A stretch of DNA of 64,000 nucleotides from an uncultured Clostridium sp. (lineage in GTDB: Bacteria > Bacillota > Clostridia > TANB77 > CAG-508), in the NCBI GenBank assembly GCA_930989765.1, contig CAKNNA010000003.1:1-64000 (forward strand). Reading direction: 5' to 3'. Below the pieces are notes generated by a model, which saw only the letters and a list, made by a program, of their open reading frames with translations, was not told the DNA's origin and did no database searches. Positions 17,661 through 26,404 of this stretch are shown piece after piece. A program made the position numbers and the translations under genes. Numbering within the stretch: the first letter of the stretch is position 1; the number at the start of each line of letters is the position of its first letter.

Positions 17661-18674
17661 ATGGCATTTATAGATGAAATTAAACAAAGAGCAAAACAGC
17701 AAATTAAAACTATAGTGCTTCCAGAGGCAGAAGATATTAGAATTCTAGAAGCAACTGAAAAAGTGCTTAAAGAAGGATATGCAAATATAGTTTTAATAGG
17801 AAATATTGAAAATATAAAGAAAAAAGCAGAAGAAAACAAATTGGATATAACTAAAGCTACACTAATTGATCCAAAAAGTGATCAAAATTATGAAAAATAT
17901 GTTAATCTATTATATGAACTTAGAAAACACAAAGGAATGACTATAGAAAAGGCAAAAGAGTTAGTTTTAGATCCAGTATATTATGGTGTATTAATGGTAA
18001 AAGATGAAAATTCTGAGGCAGATGGTTTAGTTTCAGGAGCTATACATTCAACATCAGATACTTTAAGACCAGCATTGCAAATACTAAAAACTGCACCAGA
18101 TACAAAGTTAGTTTCTGCTTTTTTTGTTATGGTAGTGCCTGATTGTAAATTCGGAGAAAATGGAACATTTATATTTGCAGATAGTGGCTTAAATGAAAAT
18201 CCAAATCCAGAAGAACTTTCAGAAATAGCATTATATTCAGCAAAAAGTTTTAGAAGTTTAACAGGAAAAGAGCCAAAGGTTGCCATGCTTTCATATTCGA
18301 CTTATGGAAGTGCACATTCAGAACTTACTGAAAAAATGATAGAGGCTACAAAAATATTAAAAGAAAAAGATAAAAATTTAATAGCAGATGGAGAATTACA
18401 GTTAGATGCAGCAATAGTACCAGAAGTTGCAAAATTCAAAGCACCAAATAGTCCTCTGAAAGGAGAAGCAAATGTACTAATATTCCCTAACCTAGATGCC
18501 GGAAATATAGGATACAAACTAGTTCAAAGATTAGCAAAAGCAGAAGCATATGGACCACTATGCCAAGGAATAGCAAAAGCTGTAAATGACTTATCTAGAG
18601 GATGCTCAAGTGATGATGTAGCAGGAGTTGTTGCAATAACAGCAGTGCAAGCTCAAGCTTTAAAACAGAACTAG
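17661..18674 (+). CDS. pta: Phosphate acetyltransferase
   Basis: Converts acetyl-CoA and phosphate to acetyl phosphate, the step before acetate kinase in acetate fermentation. The 337-residue product matches the short, single-domain Pta without the N-terminal DRTGG/CobB regions. Typical blocks are IVLPEAEDIRILEA, DGLVSGAIHSTSDTLRPALQ (given in part), FADSGLNENPNPEELSEIA, VAMLSYSTYGSA and NVLIFPNLDAGNIGYK. AAGGAGC lies before the ATG. The first ackA follows 102 bases later. Confidence 0.95.
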   Translation: MAFIDEIKQRAKQQIKTIVLPEAEDIRILEATEKVLKEGYANIVLIGNIENIKKKAEENKLDITKATLIDPKSDQNYEKYVNLLYELRKHKGMTIEKAKELVLDPVYYGVLMVKDENSEADGLVSGAIHSTSDTLRPALQILKTAPDTKLVSAFFVMVVPDCKFGENGTFIFADSGLNENPNPEELSEIALYSAKSFRSLTGKEPKVAMLSYSTYGSAHSELTEKMIEATKILKEKDKNLIADGELQLDAAIVPEVAKFKAPNSPLKGEANVLIFPNLDAGNIGYKLVQRLAKAEAYGPLCQGIAKAVNDLSRGCSSDDVAGVVAITAVQAQALKQN

Positions 18675-18720
18675 ACTTTTAATAAAGATAAAATATAAAG
18701 CAAAAAAAATACAATAAAAA

Positions 18721-18758
18721 GGTTTATAGGTAAAACCAAATTCAAAAACCTAAATAAA
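18721..18758 (+). promoter_or_regulatory. Leader motif shared with metG
   Basis: GGTTTATAGGTAAAACC plus AAAAACCTAAATAAA repeat the metG leader element at 5800-5832 with one extra A and a slightly longer middle. It lies 20 bases before the ackA start. Confidence 0.4.
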
Positions 18759-18776
18759 AATAAGGAAATATTATAT

Positions 18777-19976
18777 ATGAAAATTTTAGTCATAAATTCA
18801 GGAAGTTCATCACTAAAATATCAAGTAATTGATATAGAAAAAGAAGAAATGCTAGCAAAAGGAAACTTTGAAAGAATAGGACAAGAAAATTCATTTTTAA
18901 CACACAAAGTAAATGGAGTAAAACACAAATTTGAACATTATGCAAAAGGTCATAAACAAGCGATAGAATTTATACTATCAAGACTTGTAAACCCACATTA
19001 TGGAGTTATACAAGACTTATCAGAACTAGCAGGAATAGGCCATAGAGTAGTTCATGGAGGAGAAAAATTCTCAGAGCCTGTCATCATTACAGATGAAGTA
19101 ATAAAAGGAATAGAAGAATGTGAAGAATTAGCACCATTACACAACCCAGCAGCACTTCTAGGAATAAAAGCATGCAAAAAAATAGTACCAGACATGAAAA
19201 TGGTAGCAGTATTTGACACAGCATTTCATCAAACAATAAAAAAAGAAAGATACATATATCCAATACCATATGAATATTACAAAAAATACGGAATAAGAAA
19301 ATATGGCTTTCATGGAACATCACATGAATATGTAGCAAACAGAGCAGCATATCTTATGAATCAAGATATAAAAAAATTAAAAATAATAAATTGCCACTTA
19401 GGTCAAGGCGCAAGCATATGTGCAATAAAAAATGGAGAATCACAAGAAACAAGCATGGGACTAACACCACTTGGAGGAATATCAATGGGAACAAGAAGTG
19501 GAGACTTAGACCCATCTGTAGTTACATATATAATGAAAAAAGAAAACTTATCTCCAGAAAAAATGGAAAATATATTAAACAAAAAATCAGGAGTATATGG
19601 AATATCAGGAGTCTCAGTAGACTTTAGAGACATAGAGCAAGACGCTTTAAGTGGAGGACACCACGCAAAACTTGCCTTAGACAACTTCCACTATTTAGTC
19701 GCAAGCTATATTACAAAATGCATGGTAGCGCTAAATGGAGTCGATGTATTAACATTCACAGCAGGGGTAGGAGAAAAAGGTCAAGACTCAAGAGAAACAA
19801 TATGTAATTACTTAGAAGTATTTGGAGTAAAAATAGATAAAGAATATAACCAAAAAATAAAAGGACAAGAAGCTGAAATAACAGCTAAAGATTCAAAAGT
19901 AAGAGTATTTGTAATACCAACAAACGAAGAATTAATGATAGCAAAACAAACAGCAAAATTAATTAGTGAACTTTAG
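18777..19976 (+). CDS. ackA: Acetate kinase, first of a tandem pair
   Basis: Makes ATP and acetate from acetyl phosphate and ADP. The 399 residues carry the ASKHA-fold landmarks: NSGSSSLKYQ at the start, GHRVVHGGE, FDTAFHQT (substrate Asp), YGFHGTSHEYV, INCHLGQGASI (phosphate loop), TPLGGISMGTRSGDLDP and FTAGVGEKGQ. The last two residues and the stop (GAA CTT TAG) lie inside an R1 repeat, so the repeat defines the C-terminus. Together with pta it forms the acetate pathway. A second acetate kinase gene follows after 77 bases. Confidence 0.95.
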   Translation: MKILVINSGSSSLKYQVIDIEKEEMLAKGNFERIGQENSFLTHKVNGVKHKFEHYAKGHKQAIEFILSRLVNPHYGVIQDLSELAGIGHRVVHGGEKFSEPVIITDEVIKGIEECEELAPLHNPAALLGIKACKKIVPDMKMVAVFDTAFHQTIKKERYIYPIPYEYYKKYGIRKYGFHGTSHEYVANRAAYLMNQDIKKLKIINCHLGQGASICAIKNGESQETSMGLTPLGGISMGTRSGDLDPSVVTYIMKKENLSPEKMENILNKKSGVYGISGVSVDFRDIEQDALSGGHHAKLALDNFHYLVASYITKCMVALNGVDVLTFTAGVGEKGQDSRETICNYLEVFGVKIDKEYNQKIKGQEAEITAKDSKVRVFVIPTNEELMIAKQTAKLISEL

Positions 19977-20039
19977 GGACGTTCCTTAAAGTTCAAAATT
20001 AAAATATTTTATGAACTTTAAGGAACGTCCCTAAAGTTC
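19968..20039. repeat. R1 repeat pair in inverted orientation between the two ackA genes
   Basis: GAACTTTAGGGACGTTCCTTAAAGTTC at 19968-19994 and its exact reverse complement at 20013-20039 are separated by 18 AT-rich bases. Each copy is itself palindromic, and the pair can form one long 27-bp stem. The first copy overlaps the ackA stop codon; the second abuts the ribosome site of the next gene. Confidence 0.9.
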
Positions 20040-20053
20040 AAAAGGAGGAAAAA

Positions 20054-21244
20054 ATGAAAATATTAGTTTTAAATTGTGGTAGTTCATCACTTAAATATCA
20101 ATTAATAAATATGGAAACAGAAGAGGTTATGGCATCTGGAAAATATGAAAGAATAGGAGAGAAAGAAGCTTTTATAACACATAAAGTAAACGGAAAGAAA
20201 ATTGAAATACAAAATCCAGCATATAATCATACAGAGGCTATAGAGTTTACTTTAGAGCAATTAACAAATCCAGAATATAAAGTAATAGACAGTTTAGATG
20301 AAATATCTGCAGTAGGCCATAGATTAGTTCATGGGGGAGAAAAAATTTCAGAATCTGTAATAATAGATGATAATATTATAGATGTATTAAAAGAATATTC
20401 AGAATTAGCTCCATTACATAATCCAGCATGTATTCTTGGAATAGAAGCTTGCAAAGCAGTTATGAAAGATAAGCCAATGGTAGGAGTATTTGATACAGCA
20501 TTTCATGCGAGCATTCCAAAAGATAAATATATATATCCAATTCCATATGAATATTATAAAAAATATGGAATAAGAAAATATGGATTTCATGGTACATCAC
20601 ATATGTATGTATCACAAAGACTTGCAGAGATAGAAAATAAAGAAAGTTTAGAAGGAACAAAAATTGTTACTTGCCATTTAGGTCAAGGGTCAAGTATTTG
20701 TGCTATAGAAAATGGAAAATCTGTAGATACAAGTATGGGGCTTACACCACTTGGAGGAATTCCAATGGTAACAAGAAGTGGAGATTTAGACCCATCAGTT
20801 ATTACATATATAATGAAAAAAGAAAATTTATCACCAGAAGAAATGGAAAATATATTAAATAAAAAATCAGGACTTACAGGAATATCAGGATTAGCACCAG
20901 ATTTTAGAGTAATTGAAGATGAGTCAAAAACAGACAATGAACTTGCAAAAATTGCAATAGAAGAATTTAATTATTCTATCGCAAGCTATGTTGCAAGGTA
21001 TGCTGCTTGTATGAATGGTATAGATTACCTAATATTTACAGGAGGAGTTGGCGAAAATCAAATAAATATAAGAAAAGGTATCTGCAAAAAGCTAGAATTT
21101 ATGGGCGTAAAAATAGATGAAGAAGCAAATAATGTTCGAAGCGAAGAAAAACTTATATCTGCAAAAGATTCAAAAATTAAAGTTTATGTAATACCAACAA
21201 ATGAAGAGCTAATGATAGCAAAAGAAACACAAAAATTGATATAA
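20054..21244 (+). CDS. ackA: Acetate kinase, second of a tandem pair
   Basis: A 396-residue paralogue of the preceding gene with all acetate kinase motifs: NCGSSSLKYQ, GHRLVHGGE, FDTAFHAS, YGFHGTSHMYV, VTCHLGQGSSI, TPLGGIPMVTRSGDLDP and FTGGVGENQI. It differs at some active-site-near positions: MVTRSG replaces MGTRSG, and the region after KSG reads LTGISGLAPDFR where the first copy has VYGISGVSVDFR. AAAGGAGG precedes the ATG. It may be a second acetate kinase or a relative tuned to propionate; the sequence does not decide. The duplicates have diverged considerably, so this is not a recent copy. Confidence 0.93.
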   Translation: MKILVLNCGSSSLKYQLINMETEEVMASGKYERIGEKEAFITHKVNGKKIEIQNPAYNHTEAIEFTLEQLTNPEYKVIDSLDEISAVGHRLVHGGEKISESVIIDDNIIDVLKEYSELAPLHNPACILGIEACKAVMKDKPMVGVFDTAFHASIPKDKYIYPIPYEYYKKYGIRKYGFHGTSHMYVSQRLAEIENKESLEGTKIVTCHLGQGSSICAIENGKSVDTSMGLTPLGGIPMVTRSGDLDPSVITYIMKKENLSPEEMENILNKKSGLTGISGLAPDFRVIEDESKTDNELAKIAIEEFNYSIASYVARYAACMNGIDYLIFTGGVGENQINIRKGICKKLEFMGVKIDEEANNVRSEEKLISAKDSKIKVYVIPTNEELMIAKETQKLI

Positions 21245-21309
21245 ATATTTACATAATTTTAAATACATGATATAATATAAACTACCATCTTTTAAGGAGG
21301 TATTATATA

Positions 21310-21447
21310 ATGAAGCGGCAAATAAACTTAATCTTTAAGGAAATTGCTATTATTGCCACTATACTTTTAGCAATAGTAGAAGTTTACAATCAAGTGAACA
21401 ATATTATACAAAATAGTAAAATATTGTTATTAACAGACAAAGACTAA
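21310..21447 (+). CDS. Small single-span membrane peptide (45 aa)
   Basis: A strong AAGGAGGT lies 11 bases before the ATG. The 45-residue product starts MKRQINLIFKEI, has one hydrophobic segment (IAIIATILLAIVEV) and a polar tail ending LLTDKD. A terminator follows 15 bases after the stop. It resembles a small membrane protein, but no family is known to me. It contains CGG as codon 3, followed by C, the only CGG of that context that I found. Confidence 0.55.
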   Translation: MKRQINLIFKEIAIIATILLAIVEVYNQVNNIIQNSKILLLTDKD

Positions 21448-21462
21448 ATTATTGCTAAGAAC

Positions 21463-21485
21463 GGGGCCAATTGGCCCTTTATTTA
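21463..21485 (+). terminator. Terminator after the small membrane peptide
   Basis: GGGCCAATTGGCCC is a perfect palindrome followed by TTTATTT. Confidence 0.8.
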
Positions 21486-21550
21486 AATAATATAAATTAA
21501 ATCGTTTATAAATAATTATAAAAATAAATGAAGAAAAGGGAGGAACAAAA

Positions 21551-23056
21551 ATGGCAAAAATTTTAGAAGACATATCAAGAACATTTAATGAATTCTTATT
21601 ACTACCAAATTTAACAGACGAAAGATGCATACCAAATAATGTATCATTAAAAACCCCACTTGTAAAATTCAAAAAAGGAGAAGAGCCAAAGTATTCTGCA
21701 AATATACCAATGGTATCTGCAATAATGCAATCAGTATCAGGAGAAGAAATGGGAATAGCCCTAGCGCGCGAAGGGGGAGTAGCATTTATATATGGCTCAC
21801 AATCAATAGAATCACAAGCTAAGATGGTAAGACATGTAAAAAAACACAAAGCAGGATTTATAATAAGTGATTCAAATGTAAAATCAGGAACACCTTTAAA
21901 AGATGTATTAGCACTAATTGAAGAAACAGGTCATTCAACAGTAATGATAACAGAAGATGGAACAGCTTCTGGAAAATTCTTAGGACTAGTAACAGATAAA
22001 GACTATAGACTATCAAGAGATGATATGGAAGCTCCAATTGATAATTTCATGACATCAAAAGAAAAAGCAGTATGGGCATATGAAGGAATCAACCTATCAG
22101 AAGCAAACGATATAATTTGGGAAAACAAAATAGCATGTCTACCAATACTAACAAAAGAAGGAAACTTAAAATATTTAGTATTCAGAAAAGACTATGAAGA
22201 AAGAAAAAACAACCCAAACTCATTATTAGACGAAAATAAAAGATATATAGTAGGAGCAGGAATAAATACAAGAGATTATGAAGAAAGAATACCAGCTTTA
22301 GTAGAAGCAGGAGTTGACTTAATATGTATGGACTCATCTGATGGATACTCAATCTGGCAAAAAAATACAATAGACTATGTAAGAGCAAAATATGGAGATA
22401 CAGTAAAAATAGGAGCAGGAAATGTAGTAGACAAAGAAGGATTTATGTATCTTGCAAAAGCAGGAGCAGACTTCATAAAAGTTGGAGTAGGAGGAGGCTC
22501 AATCTGTATAACAAGAGAAACAAAAGGAATTGGGCGTGGACAAGCATCAAGCTTAATTGATGTAGTAGCAGCACGTGATGAATACTACAAAGAAACAGGA
22601 ATATATATTCCAATATGTTCAGACGGAGGAATAGTACACGACCACCACATAACAATAGCACTAGCATTAGGAGCAGATTTTGTAATGATGGGAAGATATT
22701 TTGCAAGATTTGACGAAAGTCCAACAAGAGTAGTAAAAAAAGGAAATGGCTATGTAAAAGAATACTGGGGAGAAGGATCAAACAGAGCAAGAAACTGGCA
22801 AAGATATGACATGGGAGGAGACAAAAAACTATCATTTGAAGAAGGAGTAGACTCATATATCCCATATGCAGGAAAACTAAAAGACAATTTAGCAATAACT
22901 TGTGCAAAAATAAAATCAACAATGTGCAACTGTGGAAGTATAACAATAAAAGAATTACACGAAAAAGCAAGACTAACACTAGTATCAGAAGTAAGCATAC
23001 AAGAAGGAAGTGCCCATGATGTAATACTAAAAGAAATAGACAATCAATATAAATAA
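21551..23056 (+). CDS. guaB: IMP dehydrogenase
   Basis: Oxidises IMP to XMP with NAD, the committed step to GMP. The 501-residue TIM barrel is interrupted by a CBS-domain pair at about 100-220. The catalytic loop [18 protein letters not shown] carries the nucleophilic Cys, preceded by [11 protein letters not shown] and followed by [18 protein letters not shown] and the flap region with YWGEGS. AGGGAGG precedes the ATG. The R2 hairpin just past the stop may serve as its terminator. Confidence 0.95.
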   Translation: MAKILEDISRTFNEFLLLPNLTDERCIPNNVSLKTPLVKFKKGEEPKYSANIPMVSAIMQSVSGEEMGIALAREGGVAFIYGSQSIESQAKMVRHVKKHKAGFIISDSNVKSGTPLKDVLALIEETGHSTVMITEDGTASGKFLGLVTDKDYRLSRDDMEAPIDNFMTSKEKAVWAYEGINLSEANDIIWENKIACLPILTKEGNLKYLVFRKDYEERKNNPNSLLDENKRYIVGAGINTRDYEERIPALVEAGVDLICMDSSDGYSIWQKNTIDYVRAKYGDTVKIGAGNVVDKEGFMYLAKAGADFIKVGVGGGSICITRETKGIGRGQASSLIDVVAARDEYYKETGIYIPICSDGGIVHDHHITIALALGADFVMMGRYFARFDESPTRVVKKGNGYVKEYWGEGSNRARNWQRYDMGGDKKLSFEEGVDSYIPYAGKLKDNLAITCAKIKSTMCNCGSITIKELHEKARLTLVSEVSIQEGSAHDVILKEIDNQYK

Positions 23057-23079
23057 TGTTACAATAAATTGCCAAAAGG

Positions 23080-23108
23080 TTGCCAAAAGGGACGGAGCTT
23101 TTTGGCAA
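23080..23108. repeat. R2 hairpin repeat, copy 1
   Basis: TTGCCAAAA-GGGACGGAGC-TTTTTGGCAA is a 29-base stem-loop, with a half copy TTGCCAAAAGG directly upstream at 23069. It is placed 24 bases after the guaB stop and is followed by an R1 pair. Confidence 0.8.
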
Positions 23109-23130
23109 ATTTAATTTAAACTACAAAAAT

Positions 23131-23268
23131 GAACTTTAGGGACATTCCTTAAAGTTCAAAAAATTAAAATAAATTTTAAAGAAAATCCACAAAGTTTTCT
23201 CGAAGTTCAATAAAATTAAAAAGTCAAATGAAATGTAATATGAACTTTAAGGAACGTCCCTAAAGTTC
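23131..23268. repeat. R1 repeat pair flanking a spacer of about 84 bp
   Basis: An R1 copy (variant GGGACATTCC) at 23131-23157 and an inverted R1 copy at 23242-23268 enclose an AT-rich spacer containing an internal TTCTCGAAGTTC remnant. The pair separates guaB from the polysaccharide locus. Confidence 0.85.
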
Positions 23269-23297
23269 AAAATATCGAAATTCAGAAAGGAATTAAA

Positions 23298-24281
23298 ATG
23301 GAAGAAAAAATTGATATTATTCTTGCAACATATAAAACAAATTTAGAATACCTAAAACAGCAATTAGACAGTATTCTAAACCAATCTTATAAAAATTTTA
23401 AATTAATAATAAGTGATGATAATTCAGAAAATGAAGAACTAATAGATATGCTTAAAAGTTATGAAAAAAGTGATAATAGAATTGAATTATATCTAAATAC
23501 AGAAAACAAAGGATATATAAAGAATTTTGAGTTTCTACTAACAAAAACAACTGCAAATTATATTATGTTTTCAGATCATGATGATTTTTGGTACCCTGAT
23601 AAACTTGAAGAAAGTTTAAAAAAGATTAAAGAAAATAATGTAGATTTAGTATATGTAAATGCAAAACAAATTGATGGAAATGGAAAAGTGTTAGAAAATG
23701 ATTATTTTAAATACAAAAATGTTCCTTTAATAAATAAACATAGTAAGCTTGCAATTTCTAGGTGTATTGGGATAGGATGTTCTTATATTTTTACAAAAGA
23801 TGTAAAGAAAAAAATGCTACCATATAGTCAAACTGTAATTGCACATGATTGGCTTGCAAGTTTTATTGCAGATGAAGGAAAAGGCCTTTTATATATAGAT
23901 AAGCCTTTATTTGATTATAGGCTTCATGAAACAAATGTGTTCGGAGGAAGAAATTTAAACCAAAATTTAAAAAGATGGAAAGAAAAAGAAGGAAAATCAT
24001 ATAAAAGCTTTTTGAAATATAGAAAAGAAAAGGTAATAGATAAAGCATATTTAGATGGGGCAAAAATGTGTTTAGATTACACTGATAGTGACATTAATAG
24101 AAAATTTTTAAATGAACTAATTTCATATTATGAAAATTTAGAAAAATCAAAATATATTAATTTTCATATATTTAAATATTTTAAATTTTTAAGTGGAAAA
24201 AATTTAGCAAAAAAAATGTTAAAAGAAATAATGATATTTCATTTACCTATATTAAGTTATATTGTATTTTGTATTGGGTAA
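23298..24281 (+). CDS. Family 2 glycosyltransferase (rhamnosyltransferase-like)
   Basis: The 327-residue GT-A enzyme has the nucleotide-sugar fold at the start (IILATYKTNLEYLKQQLDSI, then IISDDNSENEE) and the metal/acceptor motif FSDHDDFWYPDKL near 95. The late HDWLA and DYRLHETNV motifs are typical of Wzy-dependent and ABC-dependent rhamnosyltransferases (RgpB/WbbL-like). It transfers a sugar, plausibly rhamnose given the rfb genes downstream, to a lipid-linked glycan at the inner membrane face. It closely resembles the gene at 25385. AGAAAGGA precedes the ATG. Confidence 0.85.
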   Translation: MEEKIDIILATYKTNLEYLKQQLDSILNQSYKNFKLIISDDNSENEELIDMLKSYEKSDNRIELYLNTENKGYIKNFEFLLTKTTANYIMFSDHDDFWYPDKLEESLKKIKENNVDLVYVNAKQIDGNGKVLENDYFKYKNVPLINKHSKLAISRCIGIGCSYIFTKDVKKKMLPYSQTVIAHDWLASFIADEGKGLLYIDKPLFDYRLHETNVFGGRNLNQNLKRWKEKEGKSYKSFLKYRKEKVIDKAYLDGAKMCLDYTDSDINRKFLNELISYYENLEKSKYINFHIFKYFKFLSGKNLAKKMLKEIMIFHLPILSYIVFCIG

Positions 24282-24382
24282 ACGAATTTTAAATATAAAA
24301 ATAAATTTACTATATTAAAACCACCAATAAAAAGTTACTATTTTCAGTTCTTATTACAGTTCTTAATTTAATATGTAGAAAA

Positions 24383-24437
24383 GCCTAAGCGAAGGTAATA
24401 TATATTTTTTGAAATTATATATTACCTTCGCTTAGGC
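24383..24437. repeat. Perfect long hairpin upstream of the exporter operon
   Basis: GCCTAAGCGAAGGTAATATATA and its reverse complement flank a 10-base AT loop, a 22-bp perfect stem in the 290-base gap between the first glycosyltransferase and the permease gene. No T tract follows directly, so simple termination is uncertain; attenuation or an element end is possible. The rest of this gap holds no gene. Confidence 0.75.
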
Positions 24438-24572
24438 AGTTTATTTTAGACCATATATTTTATACAAGAATAAGAACAAATAAATTCTTATTAAATATCC
24501 ATAAATATTGACAAAAAAGCCAAATAAATATAGAATATAACAAAACCAAAAATGAAAAACAGGAGAGAAAAA

Positions 24573-25364
24573 ATGGAATTTATAAAAACAATATGGAAGA
24601 ACAAAAAATTAATAATTCAACTTGGAAAAAACGACTTTAGAAACAAATTTGCAAGTACAAGCCTAGGAAGTTTATGGGGCTTTTTATCACAATTTATATT
24701 TATGCTTACATATGTAATAGTATTCCAGTACATCCTAAAAACAGGAAGTGCAGGAAATGACCCATATGTAGTATGGTTTTTACCAGGAATATCAATGTGG
24801 TTATTTTTACATGACACAATCATGAGTGCAAGTTCATCAATAAAAAATTATAGTTACCTAGTAAAAAAAGTAGTATTTCCAGTAGATATAATACCAGTAT
24901 TTACAATAATATCAAACAGCTTCATATCACTATTTTTATTCTTAATATCAATAGTAGTATGTATTTGCTTTAGCTATATACCAAACCTACTAATGCTAAT
25001 ATATATGATATTTGCAGCAAGCTGTTTAATACTGGCTGTAACAAGATTTACATCAGCACTAACAACACTAGTACCAGACTTTGAACAAGCACTAGGAATA
25101 ATAATGCAATTATGCTTTTGGTTTACACCAATAGTATGGAACTTAAGTATGGTAGCAGGCGAGCCAATTTTACAAAAAATATTGCAATGTTTTCCATTCA
25201 CATACCTAGTTACAGGATTTAGGCAAGTATTTATAGATGGAAACATAGTAACACAAGGCCATGGGTTTTATACAATAGTATTTTGGGTTATCACAATAGC
25301 AATATTTTTATGGGGAAACTATATATTTAAAAGAAGCAAAAAAGATTTTGCAGATGTATTATAA
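24573..25364 (+). CDS. Polysaccharide ABC exporter permease (Wzm/TagG-type)
   Basis: ATG 24573 follows AGGAGAG by 6 bases; the earlier ATG 24552 lacks a site. The 263-residue ABC2-type permease has six hydrophobic segments, with YSYLVKKVVFPVDIIPV (given here in part as the KKVVFPVDIIP loop) and WFTPIVWNLSMV typical of O-antigen, teichoic acid and rhamnan exporters. It moves a finished lipid-linked polysaccharide outward with the ATPase encoded at 26405. One glycosyltransferase gene lies between the two subunits. Confidence 0.92.
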   Translation: MEFIKTIWKNKKLIIQLGKNDFRNKFASTSLGSLWGFLSQFIFMLTYVIVFQYILKTGSAGNDPYVVWFLPGISMWLFLHDTIMSASSSIKNYSYLVKKVVFPVDIIPVFTIISNSFISLFLFLISIVVCICFSYIPNLLMLIYMIFAASCLILAVTRFTSALTTLVPDFEQALGIIMQLCFWFTPIVWNLSMVAGEPILQKILQCFPFTYLVTGFRQVFIDGNIVTQGHGFYTIVFWVITIAIFLWGNYIFKRSKKDFADVL

Positions 25365-25384
25365 TAAAGAAAGCAGGAAAAAAT

Positions 25385-26377
25385 ATGAGCGAAAGAGTAG
25401 ATGTATTACTTGCAACATATAATGGAGAAAAATATTTAAAAGAACAACTAGAAAGTATTTTAAATCAAACATACAAAAATATAAGATTAATAATATCAGA
25501 TGACTGTTCTTCTGACTCAACAAGAGAAATACTAAAACAATATGAAAAAAAAGATGAAAGAATAAAAGTATATTATCAAGAAAAAAATTTAGGATATGTA
25601 AAAAATTTTGAATTTTTACTAAAACAAGTAGAAAATGACCTTTATATGTTATCAGACCAAGATGATGTCTGGTTACCAGAAAAAATAGAAAAATCAGTAG
25701 AAACATTAAAAAAAGAAAATGCAGACTTAGTTTTTGGAGATTTAGAAGTGGTAGATCAAAACTTAAATACAATATTTCCATCATTTGGTGACTTTATGCA
25801 ACTAAATAAAAAAATAGAAAAATATATAAATACATACAAAATTAATTACTTATATAATTGTGTAACAGGTTGTACAATAATATCTAAAAAGAAATTTATT
25901 GAAAAAATGTTACCATTTCCAACAAACTCAAAATATTTAATACATGACCATTGGATAGCACTTATAGTATCACTAAATGGAAAACTAGCATATATGAAAA
26001 CTCCATATATAAAATACAGACAACACGGAAATAATCAAGTAGGAACTAATAAAATATCTCACAAATTTAATAAATTAGAACAAGTAAGAAATTTATTTAT
26101 AGATGTAAAATTAGGCGTATTTTCTACATATGTACAAAGAAAAGAAGTTTTTCCAAAAGTACTACAAGAATTAAATCAAAAATCTTTAGAATACTATAAA
26201 ATGTTACAAACAAAAAAATATATGAACTTTAAAAATTGGAATATATTTCACGAATTATATAAAACAGAAAGCTTTAAATATTATATTGAAAACTTTTTAA
26301 TATTAAATATGCCACTTATCACCCAAATACCATTTAAAATTAGAATTATCATTTTAAAAGCCTTAAAAAAAAGATAA
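25385..26377 (+). CDS. Family 2 glycosyltransferase (rhamnosyltransferase-like)
   Basis: This 330-residue paralogue of the 23298 gene has DVLLATYNGEKYLKEQLESI at the start, IISDDCSSDSTREIL, LSDQDDVWLPEKI near 90, the HDHWIAL motif and YRQHGNNQVG. It is a GT-A fold rhamnosyltransferase-like enzyme acting on a polyprenyl-linked glycan. It starts 20 bases after the permease and 27 bases before the Wzt-like ATPase, so all three are one operon. Confidence 0.87.
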   Translation: MSERVDVLLATYNGEKYLKEQLESILNQTYKNIRLIISDDCSSDSTREILKQYEKKDERIKVYYQEKNLGYVKNFEFLLKQVENDLYMLSDQDDVWLPEKIEKSVETLKKENADLVFGDLEVVDQNLNTIFPSFGDFMQLNKKIEKYINTYKINYLYNCVTGCTIISKKKFIEKMLPFPTNSKYLIHDHWIALIVSLNGKLAYMKTPYIKYRQHGNNQVGTNKISHKFNKLEQVRNLFIDVKLGVFSTYVQRKEVFPKVLQELNQKSLEYYKMLQTKKYMNFKNWNIFHELYKTESFKYYIENFLILNMPLITQIPFKIRIIILKALKKR

Positions 26378-26404
26378 TTTTAGCGAAAGGAGAAAACTTG
26401 CAAA

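Noticed and set aside
22473..23108. Minus-strand frame of 211 codons over guaB
   Set aside because: Antisense shadow of a well-conserved enzyme with the same Leu-rich composition bias.
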